Notes: generated by a model not told the origin, from the letters alone. 64,000 nucleotides of DNA from Sutcliffiella halmapala (GCF_002019665.1 NZ_KV917375.1:194001-258000), one strand, 5' to 3'; shown: positions 9,829 to 19,126, numbered from the stretch's first letter. Translations and numbers: made by a program.

Positions 9829-10737
9829 ATGCTTTATGATTGCATGGTAATAGGAGGCGGGATAGCGGGTCTGCAAGCGGCGATACAATTGGGGAGATAC
9901 CAGTATAAAGTAATTGTGATTGATTCAAATAAGGGCCGCTCCAACCTTTGTCGCTGTTATCATAACCTGCTCGGTTGGCCTGATGGAGTAAGTGGACAAA
10001 CCTTAAGAGATCTAGGAAAACATCAAGCTGAAAAATTAGGAGTGCTTTTTATTGAGGATACTGTTACTAAAATAAAGCAACAGGATGCATTTTTTTTGGC
10101 AAACACTCAAGCATCCAGCATCTATAAAGCAAAGCGTCTCTTACTAGCAACAGGAGTAAAGGACAATATTCCCCCGTTTACCGAACTCTACCCATGTCTT
10201 GGGATCAGCATCTTTGTCTGTCCTGACTGCGATGGGTACGAAATAATAAATAAGCATACTTTAGTTATTGGATCAGGAAATGTGGGGGCGAGTATGGCCA
10301 TTTCTTTAATACACTGGTCTCCAAACATCACATACATAAATCATGGACAGCAATCAATAGATGAGCAGAATCTGGTTCAATTAAAAGAAAAGCAAGTGAC
10401 TGTTGTTTCAGAAAAGATTAAAAGCGTCCAAGTAGAAGGTTCCAATCTTCATGGAATTACATTAGAAAACGGTCAAACGGTGGAAGCTGCTTTCGGTTTT
10501 CTCGCGTTAGGAGGCAACATAGTAAACACGAGTTTAGCCGAACAAATAGGAGTTGAATGTCTACAGAACAAACATATCCAAGTTGATCCCAGAACGAAAA
10601 TGACAAACATCCCAAACGTGTGGGCAGCAGGGGATATTGTGGCACACTCCGAACAAGTGGCCATTGCGATGGGAGATGGACTCCAAGCAGCAATTTGGAT
10701 GCATAAAAGCTTGATTGGAGATGGAATCGGGAATTAA
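9829..10737 (+). CDS. Thioredoxin-reductase-like FAD/NAD(P)H oxidoreductase
   Basis: 302 residues: FAD motif GGGIAGLQAA at 9-18, redox pair CPDC at 131-134, NAD(P)H motif GSGNVG at 148-153, and the second FAD motif with WAAGD near the end. The order and the length (~300) are those of low-molecular-weight thioredoxin reductases and relatives. CPDC replaces the usual CATC, and there is no thioredoxin neighbour, so the electron acceptor is open. ATG 9829 follows AAGGAGG (9816-9822); longer in-frame starts lack such a site. The gene ends at a strong hairpin. Confidence 0.85.
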   Translation: MLYDCMVIGGGIAGLQAAIQLGRYQYKVIVIDSNKGRSNLCRCYHNLLGWPDGVSGQTLRDLGKHQAEKLGVLFIEDTVTKIKQQDAFFLANTQASSIYKAKRLLLATGVKDNIPPFTELYPCLGISIFVCPDCDGYEIINKHTLVIGSGNVGASMAISLIHWSPNITYINHGQQSIDEQNLVQLKEKQVTVVSEKIKSVQVEGSNLHGITLENGQTVEAAFGFLALGGNIVNTSLAEQIGVECLQNKHIQVDPRTKMTNIPNVWAAGDIVAHSEQVAIAMGDGLQAAIWMHKSLIGDGIGN

Positions 10738-10745
10738 CTTGAAAT

Positions 10746-10783
10746 AAAAAGGGAAATGGTGCCTGGCACCATTTCCCTTTTTA
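10746..10783. terminator. Terminator with GGTGCC core
   Basis: Perfect palindrome GGGAAATGGTGCC T GGCACCATTTCCC flanked by A-run and T-run, so bidirectional. It follows the flavoprotein gene and precedes an opposing pseudogene. Confidence 0.9.
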
Positions 10784-10797
10784 TTACTTTTCTATAT

Positions 10798-11228
10798 TAA
10801 GCGTTGTTTTCCGCCCATTCTTCGACGTCCCATACTTTTGTTACCCAGTCTTCGTAGAAGCTTGGTTCGTGGCATACTAGTCCTGTTGTCGAGTAACGCG
10901 CTTTATTTTTCGCAATGAAATCCTCTTGCTTTTTAATGAATTCCTTTTGCTTTTCGTACGCATTGATATGCTGCACGAATCGTCTTACCTGGTGTTAAAA
11001 CGGTATGTTGGTCCAAATATCCGTAATGTACCCCTGAAGTCCATTCCACACGACCAGTATCATACACGATTTCTCCAGTAATAATATTCATTAAGGTTGA
11101 TTTTCCACCCCCGTTCGTTCCAACTAATCCAACATGTTCCCCTGCAAGTAAAGGCGCAAAGTAACATCTCTAAATAACATACGATCGCCAAAACTATGGC
11201 TTAATCCATCTATACTCAATAAACTCAT
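10798..11228 (-). pseudogene. Decayed ABC-F ATPase (frameshift plus two internal deletions)
   Basis: The minus strand starts with a good ABC N terminus (SLLSIDGLSHSFGDRMLF). After a one-base frameshift it reads AGEHVGLVGTNGGGKST (Walker A), HYGYLDQHTVL and GKTIRA. It then jumps, in another frame, to an ABC-F-like linker (YEKQKEFIKKQEDFIAKNKA) and to a tail VCHEPSFYEDWV that resembles the H-switch and C terminus of the second ABC domain. Only about 430 bp remain of an expected ~1.5 kb. Signature motifs, the Walker B of domain 1 and most of domain 2 are missing. ABC-F proteins act on ribosomes; this remnant cannot. Confidence 0.85.
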
Positions 11229-11401
11229 GTAAGTATCCATCCTATCTACTAAAAATATCTATTTTTCATCATACTAAAATATACAAGGAAAGGAAAAGAG
11301 AAGTTTCTTCCTGTTTTATTTATTTTTCTAATCTATTTCAACTCTATTTCATATAAAATGGAAAATAGAGAGAAATCGGTGGAGAGGGTGGCGCACCTTT
11401 G

Positions 11402-12424
11402 ATGAAAATGAAAAAAGTTACATGGAGTGGATTAATTGTTTTTCTTCTTATAGTCGGTTCGACATTCATCCCAACAGGTTATGACGTGCTGTTCGCTGGA
11501 GAACCCATCCCGTTAGATGAAATTGTTCAATATGAGGATGGATATGAATTAGATGGAGAGATTGGAATGACGTATGTTTCTTCTTTAGAAAATGTTGTTT
11601 GGCCTTACCTTTTGTTAGGAGTGTTACTTGAAGAGGGGGTGGAAATACAACCTGCCACATCAGAAATCCTTAATATGGACTTAGAAGATTTACATTATCA
11701 ATATTTAACCATGATGGAACAATCGAAAATTAAGGCTGAATACATAGCGCGCGACTATATGGGAGAAGAACCAGAACTTACGTTAACGGGCTTTTATCCT
11801 GTGCATTATATTCCGGATTGGCAATTCAAAGACAAAATAAAGGTAAGTGATATTGTTGTAGGGATAGATGGAATAAAGCTTGAGTCTTTTAATCAAATGG
11901 ATCAGTTGATTCTAGAAAAGCAACCCAATGAGGAGATTATGTTAACACTGCTTCGAGATGGGAAGGAATTAGATGTATCGGTTCGTACCTATTCTGAAAA
12001 AGATTATAACAATAACACCATACTAGGCGTATACCTTGAGCAAGTATTTGAATTAGAAGAAGATGGAAAGATTAAGTTTAATATCGAAGAAGTTGGTGGG
12101 CCAAGTGCAGGCTTGATGCTTAGCTTAACTCTGATTGAAAAAATGACAGAGGAATCATTATTAAAAGGTAATAAGGTAGCAGGAACCGGCACGATTGAAA
12201 TGACGGGAGAAGTAGGTCCCATCGGTGGCGTAAAACAAAAGGTTATAGGGGCAGATAGTGCTGGTTATGATTATTTTCTTGTTCCTGCGGATAATGAATA
12301 CGGTAATAATGAAGAAATTGCGAAGCGAACAGTGGAAGAGGAAGGACTTTCGATTAAAATTTTCCCGGTTGCTACATTAGATGAGGCAATGGAAATGTTA
12401 AAAGGACTGCCTCAGAAGAAATAG
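11402..12424 (+). CDS. Membrane-anchored PDZ-Lon (S16) serine protease, YlbL/SepM-like
   Basis: 340 residues. An N-terminal hydrophobic segment (about residues 8-27) is a signal anchor, a PDZ-like domain covers about 130-200, and the C-terminal half is a Lon-type proteolytic domain with Ser235 in GGPSAGLM and Lys278 in GGVKQKVIGA, the Ser-Lys dyad of S16 peptidases. No ATPase domain is present, as in YlbL and streptococcal SepM, which cleave extracytoplasmic peptides. ATG 11402 is used after GGAGAGGGTGG; TTG 11399 is an alternative. It stands alone, so its substrate cannot be read from context. Confidence 0.88.
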   Translation: MKMKKVTWSGLIVFLLIVGSTFIPTGYDVLFAGEPIPLDEIVQYEDGYELDGEIGMTYVSSLENVVWPYLLLGVLLEEGVEIQPATSEILNMDLEDLHYQYLTMMEQSKIKAEYIARDYMGEEPELTLTGFYPVHYIPDWQFKDKIKVSDIVVGIDGIKLESFNQMDQLILEKQPNEEIMLTLLRDGKELDVSVRTYSEKDYNNNTILGVYLEQVFELEEDGKIKFNIEEVGGPSAGLMLSLTLIEKMTEESLLKGNKVAGTGTIEMTGEVGPIGGVKQKVIGADSAGYDYFLVPADNEYGNNEEIAKRTVEEEGLSIKIFPVATLDEAMEMLKGLPQKK

Positions 12425-12429
12425 GGGAG

Positions 12430-12461
12430 TTGGGAAGTCGTAACATTTGGCTTCCCAATTT
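12430..12461 (+). terminator. Weak terminator after the PDZ-Lon protease gene
   Basis: Stem TTGGGAAG / CTTCCCAA with a 13-nt loop and a short T-rich tail; it also faces the convergent GNAT gene. Confidence 0.55.
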
Positions 12462-12474
12462 CCATTATTAGGCA

Positions 12475-12960
12475 CTATAAATGGAGGGATAGAATCATTT
12501 GTTCTCCAATTTTCCCTACCTTTCTTCTACCCGTATCCTTAAATCCTACCTTCTTATAAAGTCTTTGAGCAGGTTTGTTTTTACCATTTACAGCTAATAC
12601 AACCTCATTTTTCTCCGGGAAATGTTCGGCAATAAAACCGCTTAACAACTGTAATCCTACCTTAGCATATCCTTTTCCTTGTTCAGAATGATTAATGGAA
12701 AAAGCAATTAGTAGCAATGCCTGTTGATTAGGGGTGTATTCAGATACGAGTTCTCCAGTACAAAGAACAAAGAATCCAACAGGCTGAGAATCGTGAGTAA
12801 TTACGATAGGATTTCGCGAAGTATCTTCCTTTGCCTTACGTACCATTTCATCTGGCATTCCCGTAAATTGGGCTTGCTCCAGAGGTAAAGAAAACTGCAT
12901 TAAAACAGAATCATAGGATGCATCATATTTATTTAATTTAATTTCACCGATCATCTTCAT
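12475..12960 (-). CDS. GNAT-family N-acetyltransferase
   Basis: 161 residues with the GNAT acetyl-CoA loop in SINHSEQGKGYAK (the R/Q-x-x-G-x-G/A motif), followed by NKPAQRLYKKVGF, typical of the C-terminal part of the fold. It starts at ATG 12960, the base after the stop of the upstream transporter gene, so the two are translationally linked; AAGGTGTG in the transporter's end serves as ribosome binding site. An MFS exporter with an acetyltransferase suggests modification and export of a small amine or drug-like compound, but the substrate is unknown. Confidence 0.88.
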   Translation of the reverse strand: MKMIGEIKLNKYDASYDSVLMQFSLPLEQAQFTGMPDEMVRKAKEDTSRNPIVITHDSQPVGFFVLCTGELVSEYTPNQQALLLIAFSINHSEQGKGYAKVGLQLLSGFIAEHFPEKNEVVLAVNGKNKPAQRLYKKVGFKDTGRRKVGKIGEQMILSLHL

Positions 12961-14172
12961 TCACACCTTTTCCTTAAGCTGATAATGTATTTTTATTTTC
13001 CTTGCACATATGACAATAACAGGGAATAAGCTTAATAAACTTATACATATCCAAAATAAATATTGTTGATTTATGGAGATAAAATAATCGAATAAAGCGC
13101 CACCGAATATATTCCCTAATGTTCCCCCGATTGCCATTGCTATAGTGGAAAACCCTAAGTAAGCAGCTACTAGGCCGTTAGGGGCGGAACGAACAGATAT
13201 AGCTTGATAGCTTGGTAATAGTATCATCGTTCCTAGTGAAATACCCATTAAACATAGAAGAATACTGAATAGATTTGGAACGATACTAAGTGGAATAAAT
13301 AATAGAGCCATACATAAGTACGACAGAAAAAAGATAGACGTGGTTCGTTTCTTCTCTATTAGTTTGATGAAGGGCATTTGAAAAAATATAATCAATATAG
13401 TGACAACAGGAAAGATCCAATTGGACGAACCTGTATAGCTATTAGCAACGATTGGTAAGGATAAATATAACTGCTGATGGATGAAATAAAATGGAATCAT
13501 ACCAAAAAAAATGAACATAAACTGCTTATCCTTCATAATGTAAGAGATTTGGGTAAACCATCTGGCATGACCGTCCACTACAGGGATAGAAGGAATCCGT
13601 ATATAGAATAAACTCATGATCAAAAATAACCCACCTGTTAAGATGGATAAACGATCAAATGGAACGTGATATAAAAACATGCCAAACATAGGTCCTAAAA
13701 CTGCCCCTGCATTTTCTACCATATTCATGAGACCGTAAGCTTCCTTTTGTTTCTCTGGTGTAGAATAATAGGCAATCGTTGCCCTTAGCGCTGGGCTGAA
13801 AAAGGCACCGCCTAACCCACTTAATGCTGCTGAGGCTATTAAAGCTCCTCCATTCGAAGCATATCCCATCCCTATAAAGCCTAGACCTCTTATTACAAAG
13901 CCTATAAGAGCCATCGTCTTATACCCTAATCGATCAGCTAATAATCCTCCCCAAATCGCAAGTCCTTGTTGAGCAATTATTCGAATTGCTAGAACTCCAC
14001 CGATAAAACTAACCGAATATCCCTTTGACTCACTAAAATAGGTAGCTAGATAGGGAATGAATAGATAGAAGGAAAAAGAGGCGATGAAGTCAATGAAAAG
14101 GACGCAGTTACGCACATTCCAAAAAGCTAATAATTTTTTAATTGTAAAAGCTACCTCCTTCCGAATAAGCAT
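12961..14172 (-). CDS. MFS transporter (possible non-canonical AUU start)
   Basis: About 12 hydrophobic helices and the MFS loop 2-3 motif GGLLADRLGYKTM identify a major facilitator, probably a proton-driven exporter. Start choice is odd. ATG 14172 (and ATG 14202 upstream) have no ribosome binding site, whereas AAGGAGGTAG lies inside the frame at 14151-14160 and points to an ATT codon at 14140-14142, from which the protein would begin IKKLLAFWNVRN, a normal MFS N terminus. The gene is followed immediately by the GNAT gene and is divergent from a LysR regulator, the usual arrangement for a regulator controlling its neighbour. Confidence 0.82.
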   Translation of the reverse strand: MLIRKEVAFTIKKLLAFWNVRNCVLFIDFIASFSFYLFIPYLATYFSESKGYSVSFIGGVLAIRIIAQQGLAIWGGLLADRLGYKTMALIGFVIRGLGFIGMGYASNGGALIASAALSGLGGAFFSPALRATIAYYSTPEKQKEAYGLMNMVENAGAVLGPMFGMFLYHVPFDRLSILTGGLFLIMSLFYIRIPSIPVVDGHARWFTQISYIMKDKQFMFIFFGMIPFYFIHQQLYLSLPIVANSYTGSSNWIFPVVTILIIFFQMPFIKLIEKKRTTSIFFLSYLCMALLFIPLSIVPNLFSILLCLMGISLGTMILLPSYQAISVRSAPNGLVAAYLGFSTIAMAIGGTLGNIFGGALFDYFISINQQYLFWICISLLSLFPVIVICARKIKIHYQLKEKV

Positions 14173-14291
14173 TACGATTAACTGCCTGTGTACTACTCCC
14201 ATTCATTCTAAAATAGTTTCATTTATTAATAAAACGAAAAATTATGATATTATTTATTATAAAAATTGATAAATGGGAGAGTGGAGATTTA

Positions 14292-15170
14292 GTGGAATAT
14301 GAACAGATGGAAACCTTTTTAACGGTTGCACAAACAAAAAGCTTCTCACGCTCTGCTGAAATCCTTCATGTAGCGCAAACTACTATCTCGGTAAGAATCC
14401 AACAACTAGAGCGAAGTGTTGGAAAAAAGCTATTTAATAGAAATACTCGAAGTTTGGAGCTAACAGAGAGTGGTCATGTCCTATTACCGTATGTAGAAAA
14501 GGCAATGGAGCTAATAGAAGAAGGAAAAAGTGTCTTAGATTTGGCGAATCGTTTTACAGGGAGACTTCATATTGGGGGATTAAATTCATTATGGAATCAA
14601 AGCTTTTCAAAGATTCTTTCAACCTACATAAAAGCTCATCCTGAAGTAGCAATAAAAGTTGTGAACGGTCATACAGATGATATCTACTCCAAACTTAGAG
14701 ACGGCATCCTCGACATCGGGTTTGTATCCGCACCTCCAACTAACAAATCCTTTGAAGTTATCCCACTATATAGTGAAGGGATTATACTAGCAAAATCTAC
14801 TTCTTTTGATTTGAAGGGAGAAACGATTAAGTTATCCGCTTGTTCTCATCTTCCATTTATCCACATGGATTGGGGACCACCTTTTTCAGAATGGCTGGAA
14901 CAAGAAACAGGAGGCATGAAATTTTTAGGAGTAGAGGTGGATTCCTCTAACCTTTTAGTAGAGCTGTTAAAATCAAGTGTAGGTCTTGGATTTGTATTAA
15001 AAAGCTTGGCACAAGCATACATCGAGAAAGGAGAATTAGAAGAGGTTCCGTACACAAGTGAACTCCCGTCTCCATTAAAAACTATCTATCTAGCGTATTC
15101 TAAACGAAAACAGGATAAGGTAGAAATAGAGCTTTTCGCCACCTTTATGAAAAAAATGCTCCATTATTAG
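14292..15170 (+). CDS. LysR-family transcriptional regulator
   Basis: 292 residues. The N-terminal winged helix-turn-helix reads METFLTVAQTKSFSRSAEIL with HVAQTTISVRIQQLE as recognition region, followed by a linker and a two-lobed effector domain. GTG 14292 is preferred because GGAG at 14283-14286 fits it; an upstream ATG at 14244 would add an unlikely leader. The divergent MFS-GNAT pair is its likely target. The AT-rich 120-bp gap should hold the operator, but no single palindrome stands out. The inducer is unknown. Confidence 0.88.
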   Translation: MEYEQMETFLTVAQTKSFSRSAEILHVAQTTISVRIQQLERSVGKKLFNRNTRSLELTESGHVLLPYVEKAMELIEEGKSVLDLANRFTGRLHIGGLNSLWNQSFSKILSTYIKAHPEVAIKVVNGHTDDIYSKLRDGILDIGFVSAPPTNKSFEVIPLYSEGIILAKSTSFDLKGETIKLSACSHLPFIHMDWGPPFSEWLEQETGGMKFLGVEVDSSNLLVELLKSSVGLGFVLKSLAQAYIEKGELEEVPYTSELPSPLKTIYLAYSKRKQDKVEIELFATFMKKMLHY

Positions 15171-15204
15171 TTGAAACCACCCATTTTTCACGGGTGGTTT
15201 CAAC
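15170..15204. terminator. Bidirectional terminator between LysR gene and topB
   Basis: Perfect 12-bp stem TTGAAACCACCC / GGGTGGTTTCAA with a 9-nt T-rich loop, between convergent genes. Confidence 0.85.
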
Positions 15205-15211
15205 ATGAATA

Positions 15212-17404
15212 TTATTTATCAAATTTCATTCCTTTTAAAAGGTCCGCAAACGGGTTATTAATAGGTTCCGTTTCTTTTTCTTGTTGTTTTAAATACTTTT
15301 GTACTGTACGCTTATCCACTTTTCCACCAGATTCCTTTTTACGTCTCGCTTCAAAAGCAGATAGCTTCTCACGATATCCACATTTACATGTGAAGATTTG
15401 ACCGTTACCTTCCCCACGAAGCTCCATCTTCTTTTTACATTGAGGGCAGCGGGCGTTAGTGACGCGTGCCACGTTCTTTCTATGACCACATTCACGATCC
15501 TGGCAAACAAGCATTTTTCCTTTTTTATTGTTAACCTCAAGCATCGGTTTGCTGCAGTCTGGACAAGATTTCGTCGAGATATTGTCATGTTTATACTTTT
15601 TATCACTAGCTTTAATGTCTCGGACAATTTCTTTTGTGTGTTCTTTCATTTCATGAATGAACGCATTTTTATTCAGTTTTCCTTTTGCAATTAACTCGAG
15701 CTTTTGCTCCCATTTAGCAGTGGTAACAGGAGACCTTAATTCCTTTGGTACTAAATCTAAAAGTTGTTTCCCTTTAGAGGTGATATAGATTTCCTTCCCA
15801 CCGCGCTTTTCGATTAAGAAAGAATTAAAGAGCTTATCAATGATATCAGCACGAGTTGCTACTGTACCAAGTCCACCAGTCAATTTTAACGTGTCTACCA
15901 GATTTTTATCTGTTGTTTCCATATACTTCGTAGGGTTTTCCATTGCAGATAGTAAAGTAGCCTCTGTAAAGCGTGCAGGTGGCTGTGTTTGTCCGGATGT
16001 TTGAACAATTAATTTGGTCTTTAATACATCGCCTTTTTCTAGTTGAGGTAGTAACTGCTCTTTAACATCATCAGTTGAATCCTCATCATCAAAGCGATTA
16101 TTGTACACTTCTTTCCAACCAGCATGAATAACAGTTTTTCCTTTTGCTACAAACTTTTCGTCCATAATTTTTGCTTGCACGGTTAACTGCTCATATTCAA
16201 ATGCAGGGAATAGCACTGCTAGGAAACGTTTAACGACAAGGTCATAAATTTTACGTTCTTTATCTGTGAAGGCAGAGATATTTACGTAGCCCTCTGTTGG
16301 AATGATGGCATGGTGATCACTTACTTTGCTATCATCTACGAATGCCTTTGAAGCTCTAATAGGCTTATTTAATACTTTATTTGTAAGAGAACGATATTCA
16401 CCAATACCACACGCTTTTAAACGCTCCGGAAGCGTACTAACGATATCAGTTGATAGATAACGTGAATCTGTTCGAGGATAAGTTAATACTTTATGCTGCT
16501 CGTACAGCTTTTGCATAATAGTTAGTGTTTCTTTCGCAGAATAGCCAAAGATTTTATTAGCATCTCGTTGAAGCTCAGTTAAATCGTAAAGGGCAGGTGC
16601 AAATGTTTTCTTTGCTTTACGATCAATGGCGATGACGTTTGCATCCTTCCTTCCAAGAGATGAAACAATAGCATCGATTTTTTCTTTATTAAAACTACGA
16701 CTATTCCCGTTTGAATCTTGCCAAGTTAATTTAAGGCCATCTGTTTGGGCTTCAATGCCATAAAAGGTTTGCGTTTGGAAGCTCTTAATTTCTTCTTCAC
16801 GTGTTGCAACCATTGCAACTGTTGGGGTTTGAACACGCCCACAATTTAATTGAGCATTAAATTTTGTCGTTAATGCACGAGTTGCATTTAAACCGATATA
16901 CCAATCTGCCTCCGAACGAGCTACAGCGGAAGCATATAGATTTTCATAAGCTTTACCTGGCTTTAAGTTTTGGAAGCCATCCTTAATAGCTTTATCTGTG
17001 ACAGAGGAAATCCACAGGCGTTTGATAGGCTTTTGGACGTTTACTTTCTCGATAATCCACCTTGCAACTAACTCGCCCTCTCTCCCTGCATCAGTGGCAA
17101 TGATGATCTCGTTCACATCACTACGAGTTAACTGTGATTTGACCGCATTAAACTGTTTTCCAGTTTGTTTCATGATAACTAGCTTCATGCGTTCAGGAAG
17201 CATAGGTAGGTCTTCAAGATTCCATGTTTTATATTTATGATCATAAACTTCAGGGTCTGCTAAAGTAACTAAATGACCTAGAGCCCATGTAACGATATAT
17301 TTATCTCCCTCTAAAAAACCATTGCCTTTCTTCGTACACTTCAAAACATTTGCAATGTCCCGTGCAACAGAAGGCTTCTCAGCAAGTACTACACTTTTTG
17401 CCAT
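15212..17404 (-). CDS. topB: DNA topoisomerase III
   Basis: 730 residues. The N-terminal Toprim domain has the EKPSVA glutamate and the acidic motif TDAGREGEL; the type IA core carries the active-site Tyr309 in LTYPRTDSRYLS. The C terminus adds cysteine clusters (CPDC...CQDREC and CPQC...CKC) that look like zinc ribbons. Type IA enzymes relax negative supercoils and decatenate recombination intermediates through a 5'-phosphotyrosine. ATG 17404 has AAGGAG 8 nt upstream; a longer start at 17428 lacks support. Full length for the family. Confidence 0.96.
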   Translation of the reverse strand: MAKSVVLAEKPSVARDIANVLKCTKKGNGFLEGDKYIVTWALGHLVTLADPEVYDHKYKTWNLEDLPMLPERMKLVIMKQTGKQFNAVKSQLTRSDVNEIIIATDAGREGELVARWIIEKVNVQKPIKRLWISSVTDKAIKDGFQNLKPGKAYENLYASAVARSEADWYIGLNATRALTTKFNAQLNCGRVQTPTVAMVATREEEIKSFQTQTFYGIEAQTDGLKLTWQDSNGNSRSFNKEKIDAIVSSLGRKDANVIAIDRKAKKTFAPALYDLTELQRDANKIFGYSAKETLTIMQKLYEQHKVLTYPRTDSRYLSTDIVSTLPERLKACGIGEYRSLTNKVLNKPIRASKAFVDDSKVSDHHAIIPTEGYVNISAFTDKERKIYDLVVKRFLAVLFPAFEYEQLTVQAKIMDEKFVAKGKTVIHAGWKEVYNNRFDDEDSTDDVKEQLLPQLEKGDVLKTKLIVQTSGQTQPPARFTEATLLSAMENPTKYMETTDKNLVDTLKLTGGLGTVATRADIIDKLFNSFLIEKRGGKEIYITSKGKQLLDLVPKELRSPVTTAKWEQKLELIAKGKLNKNAFIHEMKEHTKEIVRDIKASDKKYKHDNISTKSCPDCSKPMLEVNNKKGKMLVCQDRECGHRKNVARVTNARCPQCKKKMELRGEGNGQIFTCKCGYREKLSAFEARRKKESGGKVDKRTVQKYLKQQEKETEPINNPFADLLKGMKFDK

Positions 17405-17663
17405 TTGTTCAAACTCCTTTACTAACAATGTACCGTCTAATATACCATAGTTTCCATAGGGAAATTACGTATACTCCGCTATTTTACCAGCTAAACATTT
17501 GCCTGATGTCACATTTACAATCTCCCTATTTTTATAAAGACACTCACGAAAAGTAATTTTTTGCACCATGAGAAATGAAATATGAAGCGTTAGATAGTTA
17601 ACCTTCATTCTCACCGGCTTCCCCTGTAGATTGGAGCTCTATTTTTTCAAAAATCGCGCTAAT

Positions 17664-17789
17664 ATGAGAACCTCCTCGATTTACGTGAGAACCTATGTAA
17701 CTTGTGTGAGAACATCAGCGAGTTTCATGAGAACCTAGCACACTAACGTTAGAACCTCGGGGATCTACATGAGAACCTCGGCTCCTTTC
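17664..17789. repeat. Six imperfect 21-bp tandem repeats
   Basis: Six adjacent 21-bp units, each starting RTGAGAACMTC-like (unit 1 ATGAGAACCTCCTCGATTTAC, unit 5 slightly diverged as GTTAGAACC). The first ten bases are well kept and the rest varies. The array sits in a 485-bp gap between the divergent topB and ATPase genes. Just before it, at 17622-17636, CCCTGTAGATTGGAG matches the left end of the palindromic repeat family (copy E). Stops in the frames examined argue against coding. Confidence 0.85.
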
Positions 17790-17889
17790 AACCGAAACAT
17801 TTGTAGGCATTCACCTAAGTCAAACCATCTGCATAGGCTAAAAAGGATAGCTTTATGTTAAATATCCTACCATTGAAGGGGTGTTCTTT

Positions 17890-18987
17890 TTGGCAGGGAA
17901 AGTATTAAATTATTATGCAGGTGGTAATACAGCTCGTGGGTTTTATAGCTTATATGATTCTAATATAGAAGGATTAGATCGAGTTTTTATCTTAAAAGGT
18001 GGTCCTGGTACAGGAAAGTCTTCTCTTATTAAGAAGATAGGGAATATCTGGAGTGAAAAGGGCTATGATATTGAGTTTTTACATTGCTCCTCAGATACAT
18101 CATCAGTAGATGGAGTGATTATTCGTGCTCTTGGAGTAGGGATTGTGGATGGTACAGCACCGCATGTGATTGAACCGAAAGCACCAGGAGCAATTGAGGA
18201 ATATGTTAATCTAGGTGAAGCGTGGGACTCCGATTTTTTAGCAGAATATAAAGTGGAAATTCTTGAGATGGCAGCGAAAAAAAAGGAAGCGTATCAAGCG
18301 GCCTACCACACCTTTGCGAGAGCATTAAAGGTGCATGATGACTGGGAGCGATATTATATCCATAACATGGACTTTGAAGCAGCGAATGAATTAACCAATA
18401 CACTAATCGATACGTTATTTACAGATAAAAGTGTGAACAGAAAGGCGGATGTACGCCATCGTTTTCTAGGTGCTGCAACGCCAGCTGGTGCAAAGGATTA
18501 TGTCCCGAATCTGACGGAAGGCTTGACTAATCGCTATTTCATCAAAGGTCGTCCAGGTTCTGGAAAATCAACGATGTTAAAGAAACTAGCAAAAGCATCT
18601 GAAGAAAAGGGATTTGACGTAGAGGTTTATCATTGTGGTTTTGATCCTTATAGCTTAGATATGATAATCGTTCGCGAGCTTGGCTTTGCTATTTTCGATA
18701 GCACGGCCCCTCATGAATATTTTCCTGACCGTGAAGGGGACGTTATTGTCGATATGTACGAAACTACGATTCGTAGCGGAACGGATGAACGTTATGAAAA
18801 AGATATCAAGCTTGTCAAAGAACGCTATACCACTACCATGAAAGATGCAATTGAAAAATTAGCAGAAGCAAAAAACTGGCATGAAAAACTAGAGAAAATC
18901 TATGTAAATGCGATGGATTATAGCGTGGTTGATAAATGGGCAGCCACAATTCAAGCAGAAATAGAGAAAATAGCAGAAGCGAAATAA
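17890..18987 (+). CDS. Two-P-loop ATPase of unknown function
   Basis: About 365 residues made of two related halves, each with a Walker A (GGPGTGKSS near residue 40, GRPGSGKST near residue 217) followed by a strand ending in HCSSD or HCGFD and then GxxIxDxTAPH. The repeated pattern points to an ancient internal duplication. TTG 17890 is chosen because GAAGGGG at 17874-17880 fits it, while the GTG at 17881 abuts that site. It is a single gene with its own terminator. Similar ATPases occur in spore formers but have no role I can name. Confidence 0.82.
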   Translation: MAGKVLNYYAGGNTARGFYSLYDSNIEGLDRVFILKGGPGTGKSSLIKKIGNIWSEKGYDIEFLHCSSDTSSVDGVIIRALGVGIVDGTAPHVIEPKAPGAIEEYVNLGEAWDSDFLAEYKVEILEMAAKKKEAYQAAYHTFARALKVHDDWERYYIHNMDFEAANELTNTLIDTLFTDKSVNRKADVRHRFLGAATPAGAKDYVPNLTEGLTNRYFIKGRPGSGKSTMLKKLAKASEEKGFDVEVYHCGFDPYSLDMIIVRELGFAIFDSTAPHEYFPDREGDVIVDMYETTIRSGTDERYEKDIKLVKERYTTTMKDAIEKLAEAKNWHEKLEKIYVNAMDYSVVDKWAATIQAEIEKIAEAK

Positions 18988-18993
18988 GCTAGG

Positions 18994-19035
18994 AACACCC
19001 AAGCAGCGGAAAAATTGGCTGATTGGGTGTTTTTT
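18994..19035 (+). terminator. Terminator of the two-P-loop ATPase gene
   Basis: Stem AACACCCAA / TTGGGTGTT followed by a T-run. Confidence 0.85.
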
Positions 19036-19078
19036 ATAAATTTTTGGAGAGTAACAGAGAGAGCCTAGCCCGATCAAA

Positions 19079-19111
19079 CAAAAAAGGAGGTGTCCTCATA
19101 ATAAGGACACC
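19079..19111 (-). terminator. Terminator of the PTS/nuclease operon
   Basis: Minus-strand stem GGTGTCCT / AGGACACC followed by a T-run (the A-run at 19079-19085 on the plus strand). Confidence 0.85.
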
Positions 19112-19126
19112 CCAAAGATCCAATAT

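Noticed and set aside
15289-15627. Long open frames opposite or overlapping topB and other genes
   Set aside because: They are shadows of well-supported genes, with no ribosome binding sites or recognisable motifs.
17622-17636. Full copy of the palindromic repeat upstream of the 21-bp array
   Set aside because: Only CCCTGTAGATTGGAG resembles the left end; no matching right arm follows, so it is recorded only as a short similarity.
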